DNA of 64,000 nucleotides from assembly GCA_963847715.1 (NCBI GenBank), contig CAWKAZ010000006.1, positions 271,368-335,367 of the forward strand. Direction: 5' to 3'. A model generated the notes under the pieces. That model did no database searches, had not been told where the DNA came from, and saw only the letters and a list, made by a program, of their open reading frames with translations. This document shows positions 41,985-50,321 of the stretch, in pieces; positions within the stretch are counted from its first letter, which is position 1; every line of letters begins with the position of its first letter. Both the position numbers and the translations under genes were made by a program. Source of the stretch: Acidiflorens sp963847715 (lineage in GTDB: Bacteria > Acidobacteriota > Terriglobia > Terriglobales > Acidobacteriaceae).

Positions 41985-43772
41985 TTACTCGTCATCCGCC
42001 GTCTCGACGATCGGACTGGGCCGGCGGATCATGTCATGCAGCGCTGCGCCCGCCGCCACCATCGGATAGACGGTATCTTCCTGTTCGACTTTGAAATTGA
42101 TCAGCATCGGTCCGTCGTGCTGGCGCGCTGCCTGTACCGTGGGCACGACCTGGGATCGTTCCGAGACCGTCGCACTACGGACGCCATAAGCGTCCGCCAA
42201 CTTCGCGAAATCCGGATTGAGCAACGGCGTGGCGGCGTAATTGCGGTCGTAGAAAAATTCCTGCCACTGCCGCACCATGCCGAGAAAGCCGTTGTTGATG
42301 ATGGCGATGTGTATCTTAAGATTCTCCTGCACGATGGTGGCGAGCTCACACATTGTCATCTGGAAACCACCATCGCCGACGATCACCCAAACTTCGGCAT
42401 CCGGACAAGCAACCTTTGCGCCGATTGCGGCCGGCAGAGCAAAGCCCATCGTTCCGAGTCCACCGGAAGTAATCAGAGAACGCGACCGCTCATGCTTGTA
42501 ATACTGCGCCTCCCACATCTGGTGCTGGCCCACGTCGGTGACCACGATCGTGTTGCCGTCATGAGTCTGCCGCCATAGGTCATTGATGACGTGCGCTGCG
42601 TAAAGATGGCCGCTGTCGGGGAGGTTCTGAATGTCGCGGACTGCGGAATCGCCCTTTAACTTGTCGATAGAATCCAGCCACTCGCTGCGGTCGATTGATT
42701 CGACTTTCGGCATGAGCTCCAGCAGGACTTCTCGCAAGTCGCCAACTAGGGGAACATCGACCTTGACGTTCTTGTTGATCTCCGCCGGATCGATCTCGAT
42801 GTGAATCTTCTTTGCGTTAGGAGCGTAGTTCTTCAGGTTTCCGGTAACGCGGTCGTCAAAGCGCATGCCGAAGGCCAGCAGCAGATCCGCTTCCTGAATG
42901 GCATGATTCACCCACGACTCTCCGTGCATGCCCATCATGCCCAGATTCAGCGGGTGCGACGCGGGGAATGCGCCCAGGCCCAGCAGCGTCATAGCGACAG
43001 GAATACCGGCACGTTCGGCGAAGTCGCGCACCTCACGCATCGCTCCTGAAACGATGATGCCGTGACCGCCGAGAATGAGCGGACGCTTCGAATTGTGGAT
43101 CAGTTCGAGCGCTTGCGCATACTCCTTGGGAGCAGGCGAGAGATCCGGTCGGTAACCGGGCAGCTGCGGCTTCGCCCCTTCCCAGTCGAATTCGCAGGTA
43201 CCTTGCTGGGCATCCTTGGTGATGTCGACCAGTACCGGCCCGGGACGCCCGGAGCGCGCTACATAGAAAGCTTCGCGGATGGTGCGCGCCACTTCGTTGG
43301 CATGGGTGACCAGATAGTTGTGCTTGGTGATCGGCAGGGTGACCCCGGTGATGTCCGTTTCCTGGAACGCGTCGGAACCGATCAGCTTGCTACCGACTTG
43401 ACCGGTAATGCAAACGATCGGGATCGAATCCAGCATGGCGGTTGCTATGCCGGTGACCATGTTGGTCGCGCCCGGGCCCGAAGTAGCAATGGCGACTCCG
43501 ACTTCGCCGCTGGCGCGCGCATATCCGTCGGCCATGTGCGTGGCGCCCTGCTCATGGCGCACGAGAACGTGGTGAATCTTGCTATGTTTCAGAGCGTCAT
43601 AAGCGGGCAGAATCGCGCCACCCGGATAACCGAAAACGACCCTGACCCCTTCCCGCTCCAGACATTCCCAGAGAATGGCCGCCCCGGTCATTGTTTTGGC
43701 GGGAGTCCTTGGTTTGTTGGTCGAGGCTTCGCTCATGGCTGGCGAAGTAGTCGTTGTCTTCTGATTCGTCAT
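41985..43772 (-). CDS. ilvB: Acetolactate synthase large subunit
   Basis: Catalytic subunit of acetohydroxyacid synthase, 595 residues. The N-terminal TPP-binding region has VFGYPGGAILPAYDAL with the catalytic glutamate in HEQGATHMADGYAR. The cofactor motif GDGGFQMTMCELATIVQ ends in NNGFLGMVRQW. A Ser/Thr/Lys-rich tail of about 25 residues precedes the fold. GAGAGG lies 6 nt before the ATG. Upstream is a leader with a short reading frame and a terminator-like hairpin, so attenuation is likely. ilvN follows. Confidence 0.97.
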   Translation of the reverse strand: MTNQKTTTTSPAMSEASTNKPRTPAKTMTGAAILWECLEREGVRVVFGYPGGAILPAYDALKHSKIHHVLVRHEQGATHMADGYARASGEVGVAIATSGPGATNMVTGIATAMLDSIPIVCITGQVGSKLIGSDAFQETDITGVTLPITKHNYLVTHANEVARTIREAFYVARSGRPGPVLVDITKDAQQGTCEFDWEGAKPQLPGYRPDLSPAPKEYAQALELIHNSKRPLILGGHGIIVSGAMREVRDFAERAGIPVAMTLLGLGAFPASHPLNLGMMGMHGESWVNHAIQEADLLLAFGMRFDDRVTGNLKNYAPNAKKIHIEIDPAEINKNVKVDVPLVGDLREVLLELMPKVESIDRSEWLDSIDKLKGDSAVRDIQNLPDSGHLYAAHVINDLWRQTHDGNTIVVTDVGQHQMWEAQYYKHERSRSLITSGGLGTMGFALPAAIGAKVACPDAEVWVIVGDGGFQMTMCELATIVQENLKIHIAIINNGFLGMVRQWQEFFYDRNYAATPLLNPDFAKLADAYGVRSATVSERSQVVPTVQAARQHDGPMLINFKVEQEDTVYPMVAAGAALHDMIRRPSPIVETADDE

Positions 43773-43824
43773 TACGTACCTCTCAGAATTGCCTGGATCA
43801 GACTTACCTCAGGAACGGCGAGCT

Positions 43825-43865
43825 GAAAAAACAAAACCCACCAAACCAGCTTCTCTGGCGGTGGG
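43825..43865 (-). terminator. Attenuator-type terminator upstream of ilvB
   Basis: On the minus strand CCCACC pairs with GGTGGG and CCAG with CTGG (43837-43865), with a small bulge and a 5-nt loop. This stem is followed by TTTTGTTTTTT. It lies about 50 bp before the ilvB start and after the leader reading frame, which is the right order for transcription attenuation. Confidence 0.75.
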
Positions 43866-43900
43866 GGTCGGGAGGGGCTCACGATTTCCAGTTTATGAGC

Positions 43901-43990
43901 TCATGCCTTCCCCCGCGGCACAACCGGCGGCCATACTCGTAGCCCGGGAACTCTAAAGCTAATCGTACGGAGATCACGCCCAGTAGTCAC
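43901..43990 (-). CDS. Putative leader peptide of the ilvBN operon
   Basis: A 29-codon frame starting with GTG at 43990, with AAGGAG 5 nt upstream, ending in TGA at 43901. Eight of its residues are Val, Leu or Ile, including a VV pair near the end (PPVVPRG). It precedes a terminator-like hairpin and ilvB. Stalling of ribosomes on these codons when branched-chain amino acids are scarce could prevent the terminator from forming. The enrichment is moderate, so conservation in relatives is the needed test. The remaining leader up to 44127 holds nothing else I can identify. Confidence 0.55.
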   Translation of the reverse strand: MTTGRDLRTISFRVPGLRVWPPVVPRGKA

Positions 43991-44127
43991 GGCTGCTCCT
44001 TGCTAGGTAATGATGGTAACCGACCGACCGTCCGGTTGGCAAGCAGGAAGTCGAGCTTGAAACCAGTGCCGCCCATCACATCCCGCCACCCCCGCCTTTG
44101 CTAAAATCGCTCGCCTCAGGTGCTAGC

Positions 44128-46071
44128 TTGTCGAGTTCTTCTTCGTCTTCGTCCGTAGTCAACGAAACCGTCGTTGAGTTCCTGAAGACGGTTCCGCCGT
44201 TCCAGTTTTTGCCCAATGGAGAACTCACGCGGCTGGTTTCAAAGATGACGCTGGAGTACTTTCCGAAAGACACCACCATCATCAAGGCCGGACATCGCGC
44301 CTCGGACGCACTCTACATCGTTCACAAGGGTGCGGTCGAACTGGCCTTACGCACGCAGGTGGGGAAGCAACTGGTTTTCGACGTTCGCAGTGAAGGCGAG
44401 CTCTTCGGACTGCTCTCACTGATGGGTCGCGACATCGCCAGGCTCGACGTCACCGCTGTTGAAGACGCTCTTTGCTACCGCATTCCGGACACTGTGATTC
44501 AGGAAGTCGGCAGCCGTTTCCCTGAATTTTCGGAGTACCTGGTTCGCGCCTCGATCACTCGTTACCTTGACCGCAGTCTTAAAGAACTCAAGGACCAGAC
44601 GAATCTGATGGGCAACGCCGAGCGTTTGTTGTACTCGCTGGCGGTCAAAGACATGGTCAGCGCTCCGGTCGTGGTTTGCAGCGCTGAAACTTCGATCGTA
44701 GAAGCCGCGCGGCTTGTGGCAAAATCGCGCGCCACTTGTCTGGCAGTGGTCGACCCGGGTGGGCGCGCGATTGGAATCGTGACCGATCGTGATTTTACTT
44801 ACCGGGTATTGGCGAGGAGGGTCTCGCTCGACCTACCCGTGGGCAGCATCATGAGTTCACCCGTGGTTTCGGTTGAGAGTACAGCACGGCTGTTTCAAGC
44901 ACTGCTGGCAATGATTTCCAAAGACATTCACCACGTGCTTGTTCTCGAAGAAGGACTGCCGAAGGTCGTTCTCTCCAGCCACGACCTGATCCTCCTACAA
45001 GGCAAATCACCGCTCACCGTCTCACGCCATATCGAGCAACAGACGTCTGTTGAAGGTCTGGCCGCGGCGCAGAAAAAGATCATGGAGATGCTTCCCCTGC
45101 TGCTGCGGGAAGGGGCGCGGGTCAGCCACATCACACGGGTTGTTTCAGAAATCAACGACCGCCTGATGGCCAAGATTCTGGAGTTCGCGGAAGCCGAACT
45201 TGGGCCGCCTCCGGTGCCTTACTGCTGGGTGGTGCTGGGCAGCGAAGGACGCCGCGAGCAGACTTTCAAGACCGACCAGGACAATGCCCTGATCTATGCG
45301 GATCCGGATGAGACTAACGCCAGCACAGTGCAGGAATATTTCGCGCGTTTTTCGTATTACGTTCGGGATGCGTTGGCCAGATGTGGTTATCCGCCCTGTA
45401 CGGGCGATTACATGGCTAGCAACCCGCGATGGCGTCAACCGCTCTCCTCGTGGAAGAACTACTTCCGCGCTTGGATCGCGAGCGCCGACCTGCATTCGGT
45501 CGAGGACGCGCTGATCTTTTTCGATATGCGTCCGGTTGGTGGCGATCCTTCGCTGTTCGAAGGCCTGGCGGCGTCGATTAAAGAGTCTCTGCTGGAGGCT
45601 TCGTTTTTTAAGTCGGTGCTCGCCTACATCACCATTGACCGCAAACCACCCCTCGGATTTTTCCGCACGTTCGTGGTCGAACAATCGGGCGCACACAAGG
45701 AGGAGCTCGACATCAAGACGTTTGGAACCAGTCCAATCGTGAATGCTGCCCGTCTGCTGGCCATTGACGCGGGCATCGCAGCCACCAATACCGTGGAACG
45801 GCTTGATGCGGTGCAGTCGCTTCCGTACCTCGACGACGTTCTGCGTCGAGACCTTCTGGAGTCGTTCGAGTTGTTGACGCTGCTGCGTCTTGAGCATCAA
45901 CTCCAGCAGTTACACACGTCGCAGCCACTCAGCAATTATGTAAATCCGGGAGGTCTGACTCAACTCCAGAGGAGCCTATTGAAAGAAGCCTTTCGAACCA
46001 TCACCCGCGTCCAGTCGGCCATCGCCGACCGTTTTCGCACCGCTGTGTGGGCGCAACTGGGGTCGTCCTGA
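44128..46071 (+). CDS. cNMP-binding, CBS and DUF294 nucleotidyltransferase protein
   Basis: A protein of about 647 residues with three parts. A cyclic-nucleotide-binding domain comes first (LEYFPKDTTIIKAGHRASDALYIVHKGAVEL). A CBS pair follows (about 175-300; CLAVVDPGGRAIGIVTDRD, SIMSSPVVSVESTARLFQALLAM). A DUF294 putative nucleotidyltransferase closes it, with VVLGSEGRREQTFKTDQDNA, whose GSEGR and DQD motifs are the metal and nucleotide site, plus the DUF294 C-terminal domain. A TTG at 44128 with AGG about 8 nt upstream is preferred; a TTG at 44098 is the alternative. The exonuclease gene follows with a 2-bp spacer. Confidence 0.85.
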   Translation: MSSSSSSSSVVNETVVEFLKTVPPFQFLPNGELTRLVSKMTLEYFPKDTTIIKAGHRASDALYIVHKGAVELALRTQVGKQLVFDVRSEGELFGLLSLMGRDIARLDVTAVEDALCYRIPDTVIQEVGSRFPEFSEYLVRASITRYLDRSLKELKDQTNLMGNAERLLYSLAVKDMVSAPVVVCSAETSIVEAARLVAKSRATCLAVVDPGGRAIGIVTDRDFTYRVLARRVSLDLPVGSIMSSPVVSVESTARLFQALLAMISKDIHHVLVLEEGLPKVVLSSHDLILLQGKSPLTVSRHIEQQTSVEGLAAAQKKIMEMLPLLLREGARVSHITRVVSEINDRLMAKILEFAEAELGPPPVPYCWVVLGSEGRREQTFKTDQDNALIYADPDETNASTVQEYFARFSYYVRDALARCGYPPCTGDYMASNPRWRQPLSSWKNYFRAWIASADLHSVEDALIFFDMRPVGGDPSLFEGLAASIKESLLEASFFKSVLAYITIDRKPPLGFFRTFVVEQSGAHKEELDIKTFGTSPIVNAARLLAIDAGIAATNTVERLDAVQSLPYLDDVLRRDLLESFELLTLLRLEHQLQQLHTSQPLSNYVNPGGLTQLQRSLLKEAFRTITRVQSAIADRFRTAVWAQLGSS

Positions 46072-46073
46072 GG

Positions 46074-46739
46074 ATGCCGTTCCAGATGCCCCACTGGCTC
46101 AAGTTCCGGCCGCAACCCGCAACGGGATATGCACCCGACACTCCACTGGGTTCGATCCGATATGCGGTCCTCGACACGGAATTCACGTCGCTCGATGAGC
46201 GATCGAACCGTCTGCTATCGGTGGGTGTCGTGATGATGGAGGGCTCCAGCATTCGCATGGGAGAGCAGTTTTACCGTGTGTTGAATCCCGGAGTCGATGT
46301 CCCCGCCAGTACGGTGCTCGTGCACAAGCTTCGGCCCAGCGACATCGAGCGGGGGGAATCGCCGGCACAAGTGCTGGCCGAACTGCGCGATTACCTCGCA
46401 GGTTCGGTGCTGATCGGCCACTTCGCCAGAATCGATGTAGACATATTACGGAAAGAGATGACAGTTGTTGGCCAGGTCCTTGAGAACCCGTATGTCTGTA
46501 CGGCGCAAGTGCATCGCTGGTTATTACGGCAGGGACGTTACACGGAGGACCTCTTCCACCGGATGGAAAATGTGGACCTCGCCTCACTGGCCAGTATCTA
46601 CGATATTGAAGTCCGCGAGGCCCACCACGCGCTCGATGATGCGTTTGTCACGGCTCGACTATGGCAAAAACAGATTCACGAGCTCGAATCCAACGGCGTG
46701 CGTACGCTGGAAAAATTGTTGAAGATCGGCGCATCGTAG
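46074..46739 (+). CDS. DEDDh 3'-5' exonuclease, DnaQ-like
   Basis: A 221-residue exonuclease of the DNA polymerase III epsilon type. The four acidic residues and the histidine are in place: DTEFTSLD (D, E), IGHFARIDVDIL (D) and HHALDDAFVTARLW (H, D). The ATG at 46074 lies 2 bp after the stop of the DUF294 gene, so the two are translationally coupled. The same two-gene pairing recurs in other bacteria, suggesting a joint but uncharacterised role in nucleic-acid metabolism. It is too short and too far from other dna genes to be the replicative proofreader with certainty. Confidence 0.9.
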   Translation: MPFQMPHWLKFRPQPATGYAPDTPLGSIRYAVLDTEFTSLDERSNRLLSVGVVMMEGSSIRMGEQFYRVLNPGVDVPASTVLVHKLRPSDIERGESPAQVLAELRDYLAGSVLIGHFARIDVDILRKEMTVVGQVLENPYVCTAQVHRWLLRQGRYTEDLFHRMENVDLASLASIYDIEVREAHHALDDAFVTARLWQKQIHELESNGVRTLEKLLKIGAS

Positions 46740-46800
46740 CAAGAGGAAGACGAGCAGGAACGCCCATCCCTCCCCGATTACGCGATGACTACGCGAAGGC

Positions 46801-49800
46801 CTACATCCCCGGCCCATCCGGATACGTCGGTAGATCCGGCGGCCGCGCCGGAAGCTTCTTCGGATTCGCCTTGATCTGCTCCATGAGCATCTCAACCGCT
46901 TTTTCCAGTTGTGGGTCTTGTCCCTTGTGAACCAAGTCGGGCGGGTTGTCGACAACGACGTCCGGTTGCACACCGCGATTCTCAATCAGCCACTTGCCGT
47001 CCAGGCTGGACAGTGAGAATTCCGGACGAGTGATGTAGCCGTCATCCATCAGTGGAATTTCGCCGCGGATGCCGCGCACTCCGCCCCACGTGCGCTCGCC
47101 GATGAGCGGCCCCAGTTTGTATTCCTTGAAGAAGTAACTGAAGAAATCTCCATCAGACGCGGCGTAATGGTTGGTGATGCACGCCATATGACCGTAGAAG
47201 ACGTTGGGCGGGGTCGTCCCTGATTCAAAGTTGCGAGCGGGGTTCATCGCAGAGAGTACACGGCGGAGGCGGGAGAAGATCAGCTGGTCGACGAAGCCGC
47301 CGCCGTTGTAGCGCACGTCGAAGATGATGCCTTCCTTGCGAATCTGCGGGAAGTACTGCTTCACGAACTCATTCAGCCCGTCGTCGCCCATGTTCGGCAG
47401 GTACACATAGCCGATGCGACCACCGCTGGCTGCGTCCACTTTTTGGCGGTTGGTCTCGATCATGTTCAATTCACGCAGGCTGAACTCATCGCCGATGGGT
47501 TTCACCACTACTTTGCGGGAACCATCCAGCGATGGCTTGGAATTGACGGTGAGCGTCACCACTTCGTTCGCCGTATTGGTTAGCAGTTCGTCGGGCGTTT
47601 GCGGAGCCTTCAGTGCGCGGCCGTTGATGGCTAAGAGGTAGTCGCCTTCTTTGATGTTGACGCCCGGCTCAGTCAGTGGAGAACGGGTGTGCGCGTCCCA
47701 GTTTTCTCCCGTGAAGATTTTCTTGATTCGATACGCGCCGCTTGCGGAATCCGCTTCGTAGTCCGCGCCCAGCAAGCCGACATTCACCGGATGCAGGTCC
47801 GGTAAGTCGCCACCACCGACATAAGTGTGCGAATTGGATAGTTCCGAGATCATTTCACCCATGATGTAAGTCAACGAATAGCGATCGGCCACATATGGGA
47901 GCAGTTGCGCGTATTGATCCTTCGTCTTCGGCCAATCCACACCGTTCATCGAAGCTTCGAAGAAGTAATCGCGCTCCTGCCGCCAGACTTCGTTGAATAT
48001 CTGCTTCCATTCCTGCGGCGGATCAACCTCCACGCGCATGCCGTCGAGCTTGAGCGCGCCGTCTCCAACTTTATGTGGCGCGTCAGGCGGTTTCGCATCG
48101 ATGATTCCGACAGGTGACCCTGGGCCGTCAGCACGGTAGAGCAACTTTGTGCCATCGTGAGAAAGCGCAAAGTGATCGGCGCCATCCACCAGCACTTTCT
48201 CTTTTCGTTCCTTCAGATCGTAGGCACGGATCGCCGGATTTTCGCCGGCCAGCGGCCCGGACAGGCCCTGCACCGGTACCGTCGAGTAGTAGATCGCTTC
48301 TTTCGAGGCGTCGAACGAACGAATAATGGCAGGTGGAACCGCCAGCGCCACGATCCGATCCTGGATGCCATCCAGATCAATCTTGAAAACTCTGGGAGGC
48401 TCCTTGGTTTCGGTCTGGGCTGCTTTCTCTTCGGTCGCCGGCTTCTCTTCTTTCTTCGACGGCTGCTTCGCGTTCTTCTTGCTGGCATCAGGCGTGGGAG
48501 TCGCTGCCGCTGGCTCTTCGGTCTTCACCTTTACTTCATCACTCAAGGCAGGAAATGGCGACGGCTCGTCCGCAGTCAATGTGACCACGTAGACGCGGGT
48601 GGTTTTCGGGTTCGCGAACTCAAAATCGATGTTGCCCAGAACTTCGTTGTAATCGCGGTCCGACAGGAAGTACAAATAGCGCTTGTCAGGATCGAACACT
48701 GCGGCATAACTGTTATTGAGAGGGGACGTCACCGCCGTGATTTTTCGGTCCGCCAATCCGTACAAGTAGACAACCGAATAGCCGCTATCCAGATTTTTAT
48801 CGTACGCCAGCCATTTGCTGTCCGGAGACCATGCGTAATTCTGAATCTCGTTGAACTTGCCACAGTCGACTTCGACCCGCTTCTTCTCCTTGATATCGAC
48901 ATACCAGAGCTTCAGATCTTTGTCCGCCCAGGCAATCTTCGTGTTGTCCGGAGACCACGCAGGCTGGAACATGAAGCCCTTGTGCCCGCTGGTGATCTGC
49001 TCTTCGGTACCGAGGCCATCCTGGGGAGAAATATAGATCTCGTCTTCACCGGTTCGGTCAGACACGTAGGCGATCCATTGTCCGTTCGGCGACCACGCTA
49101 CTTTTTGTTCACGAACACCCGGAGAATGCGTCAGGTTGCGAATGCTTCCATCTTTGGCTGGGACGGTGAAAACTTCTCCGCGCGCCGCGAATACGGCCCT
49201 TTTGCCATCGGGCGCGATATCGAAATCAGTGATGTGGCGACTGGCGTTTACCCAGTGCTTCATCGCCTGGTCGCGTTCGCCGTTCACATAGATCGTCAGC
49301 TTTTTTGACTGCCGCGTCTGCAGGTCGAAGGTATAGAGGTAGCCGCCGTTTTCAAAAATGATGGAATCAGAGCCGAGGCTCGGCCACATCACGTCGAATT
49401 CGTCGAACTTGGTAAGTTGCTCGACCTGTTTGCTGCCCTGGTCGTAAGCGTAGAGATTAAGCCGGTGAGACGAACCGCGATCAGAAGTGAAGTAGATCGT
49501 GTTCCCGTGCCACATAGGAAAAGTATCGGTGTAGTCGGTGTGCGGAATTACCTGGTCGACAACATTGTTCTTGATGTCGTAGATCGTGATGTCCTGCGCC
49601 AGTCCGCCTGTATAGCGCTTCCATTGGCGGAAATTTCGGAAGATCCGGTTGTAGGCGACTTTGCTTCCGTCCGCCGAGAACGAAAGCAATCCGCCTTCGT
49701 CCATCGGCATGGCCTGTGGGAGGCCACCATCGATGCTCACCGTGTACGGGCGTTTGGTCCAGCCGTTGGAAGCATCGCGGCGAGATAGAAATACGATGTT

Positions 49801-50211
49801 CTTACTATCCGGCGTCCAGCTCACGACCTGGTTCAGGATGCCCATGCGATCACTAAGACCCTGAGCCGACCCTTGATAGAAGGTCAATTGCTTCGGCTGC
49901 CCTCCATCGGAAGGCATCACATACACATTGAAGTTACCGTCATATTGCCCCGTGAAGGCGAGCCACTTTCCGTCCGGCGAAAATTTCGGGAATACTTCTC
50001 GTCCCGGATGCGACGTAATTCGGCGCGCCGTGCCTCCCGCGCTCGAAGCCAGCCAGAGATCGCCGGCGTACATAAATGCAATCTTGTCTTTATAGATATC
50101 GGGAAAACGCAGCAAACGGCCCTCTTGGGATTCTTGTGCTGCTGCAGCCGTCGCCGCTGCGACGACAAACGCGACGACCACCAACGCGACAAACCTGCGG
50201 ATAGAAATCAT
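46801..50211 (-). CDS. Tricorn-like protease (S41 family), secreted
   Basis: A 1136-residue exported protease. The signal peptide ends near AAATAAAAQES. A beta-propeller part with TolB/WD40-like repeats follows (SPDGKWLAFTGQ, SPNGQWIAYVSDRTGEDEIY, SPDNTKIAW). An intervening Lys/Glu/Ala-rich stretch (about 590-640) leads to a PDZ-like region and an S41 catalytic domain with FDVRYNGGGFVDQLIFSRL and the nucleophile in NHYAASDGD. The start at 50211 is supported by AAGGA 10 nt upstream; a frame open 33 codons further lacks signal-peptide character. It probably degrades oligopeptides outside the cytoplasm. It lies downstream of the kinase gene. Confidence 0.93.
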   Translation of the reverse strand: MISIRRFVALVVVAFVVAAATAAAAQESQEGRLLRFPDIYKDKIAFMYAGDLWLASSAGGTARRITSHPGREVFPKFSPDGKWLAFTGQYDGNFNVYVMPSDGGQPKQLTFYQGSAQGLSDRMGILNQVVSWTPDSKNIVFLSRRDASNGWTKRPYTVSIDGGLPQAMPMDEGGLLSFSADGSKVAYNRIFRNFRQWKRYTGGLAQDITIYDIKNNVVDQVIPHTDYTDTFPMWHGNTIYFTSDRGSSHRLNLYAYDQGSKQVEQLTKFDEFDVMWPSLGSDSIIFENGGYLYTFDLQTRQSKKLTIYVNGERDQAMKHWVNASRHITDFDIAPDGKRAVFAARGEVFTVPAKDGSIRNLTHSPGVREQKVAWSPNGQWIAYVSDRTGEDEIYISPQDGLGTEEQITSGHKGFMFQPAWSPDNTKIAWADKDLKLWYVDIKEKKRVEVDCGKFNEIQNYAWSPDSKWLAYDKNLDSGYSVVYLYGLADRKITAVTSPLNNSYAAVFDPDKRYLYFLSDRDYNEVLGNIDFEFANPKTTRVYVVTLTADEPSPFPALSDEVKVKTEEPAAATPTPDASKKNAKQPSKKEEKPATEEKAAQTETKEPPRVFKIDLDGIQDRIVALAVPPAIIRSFDASKEAIYYSTVPVQGLSGPLAGENPAIRAYDLKERKEKVLVDGADHFALSHDGTKLLYRADGPGSPVGIIDAKPPDAPHKVGDGALKLDGMRVEVDPPQEWKQIFNEVWRQERDYFFEASMNGVDWPKTKDQYAQLLPYVADRYSLTYIMGEMISELSNSHTYVGGGDLPDLHPVNVGLLGADYEADSASGAYRIKKIFTGENWDAHTRSPLTEPGVNIKEGDYLLAINGRALKAPQTPDELLTNTANEVVTLTVNSKPSLDGSRKVVVKPIGDEFSLRELNMIETNRQKVDAASGGRIGYVYLPNMGDDGLNEFVKQYFPQIRKEGIIFDVRYNGGGFVDQLIFSRLRRVLSAMNPARNFESGTTPPNVFYGHMACITNHYAASDGDFFSYFFKEYKLGPLIGERTWGGVRGIRGEIPLMDDGYITRPEFSLSSLDGKWLIENRGVQPDVVVDNPPDLVHKGQDPQLEKAVEMLMEQIKANPKKLPARPPDLPTYPDGPGM

Positions 50212-50321
50212 GATTGGTCCTTTTAGGAGTTTCTCGGCGGGAATCAACAACGTGTGCGAAAACATTTGTGCAAGCGGGATTGTATCAGCTTGCCAGCAGT
50301 CTCTTCGCACACGAATTCGCT

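Noticed and set aside
43062..43826. A 254-residue plus-strand frame opposite ilvB
   Set aside because: It is antisense to the TPP-binding part of ilvB and has no family features.
48157..49308. A 383-residue plus-strand open frame inside the tricorn-like gene
   Set aside because: It is antisense to a clear TolB-like propeller, has no family features and is Arg/Phe-rich.
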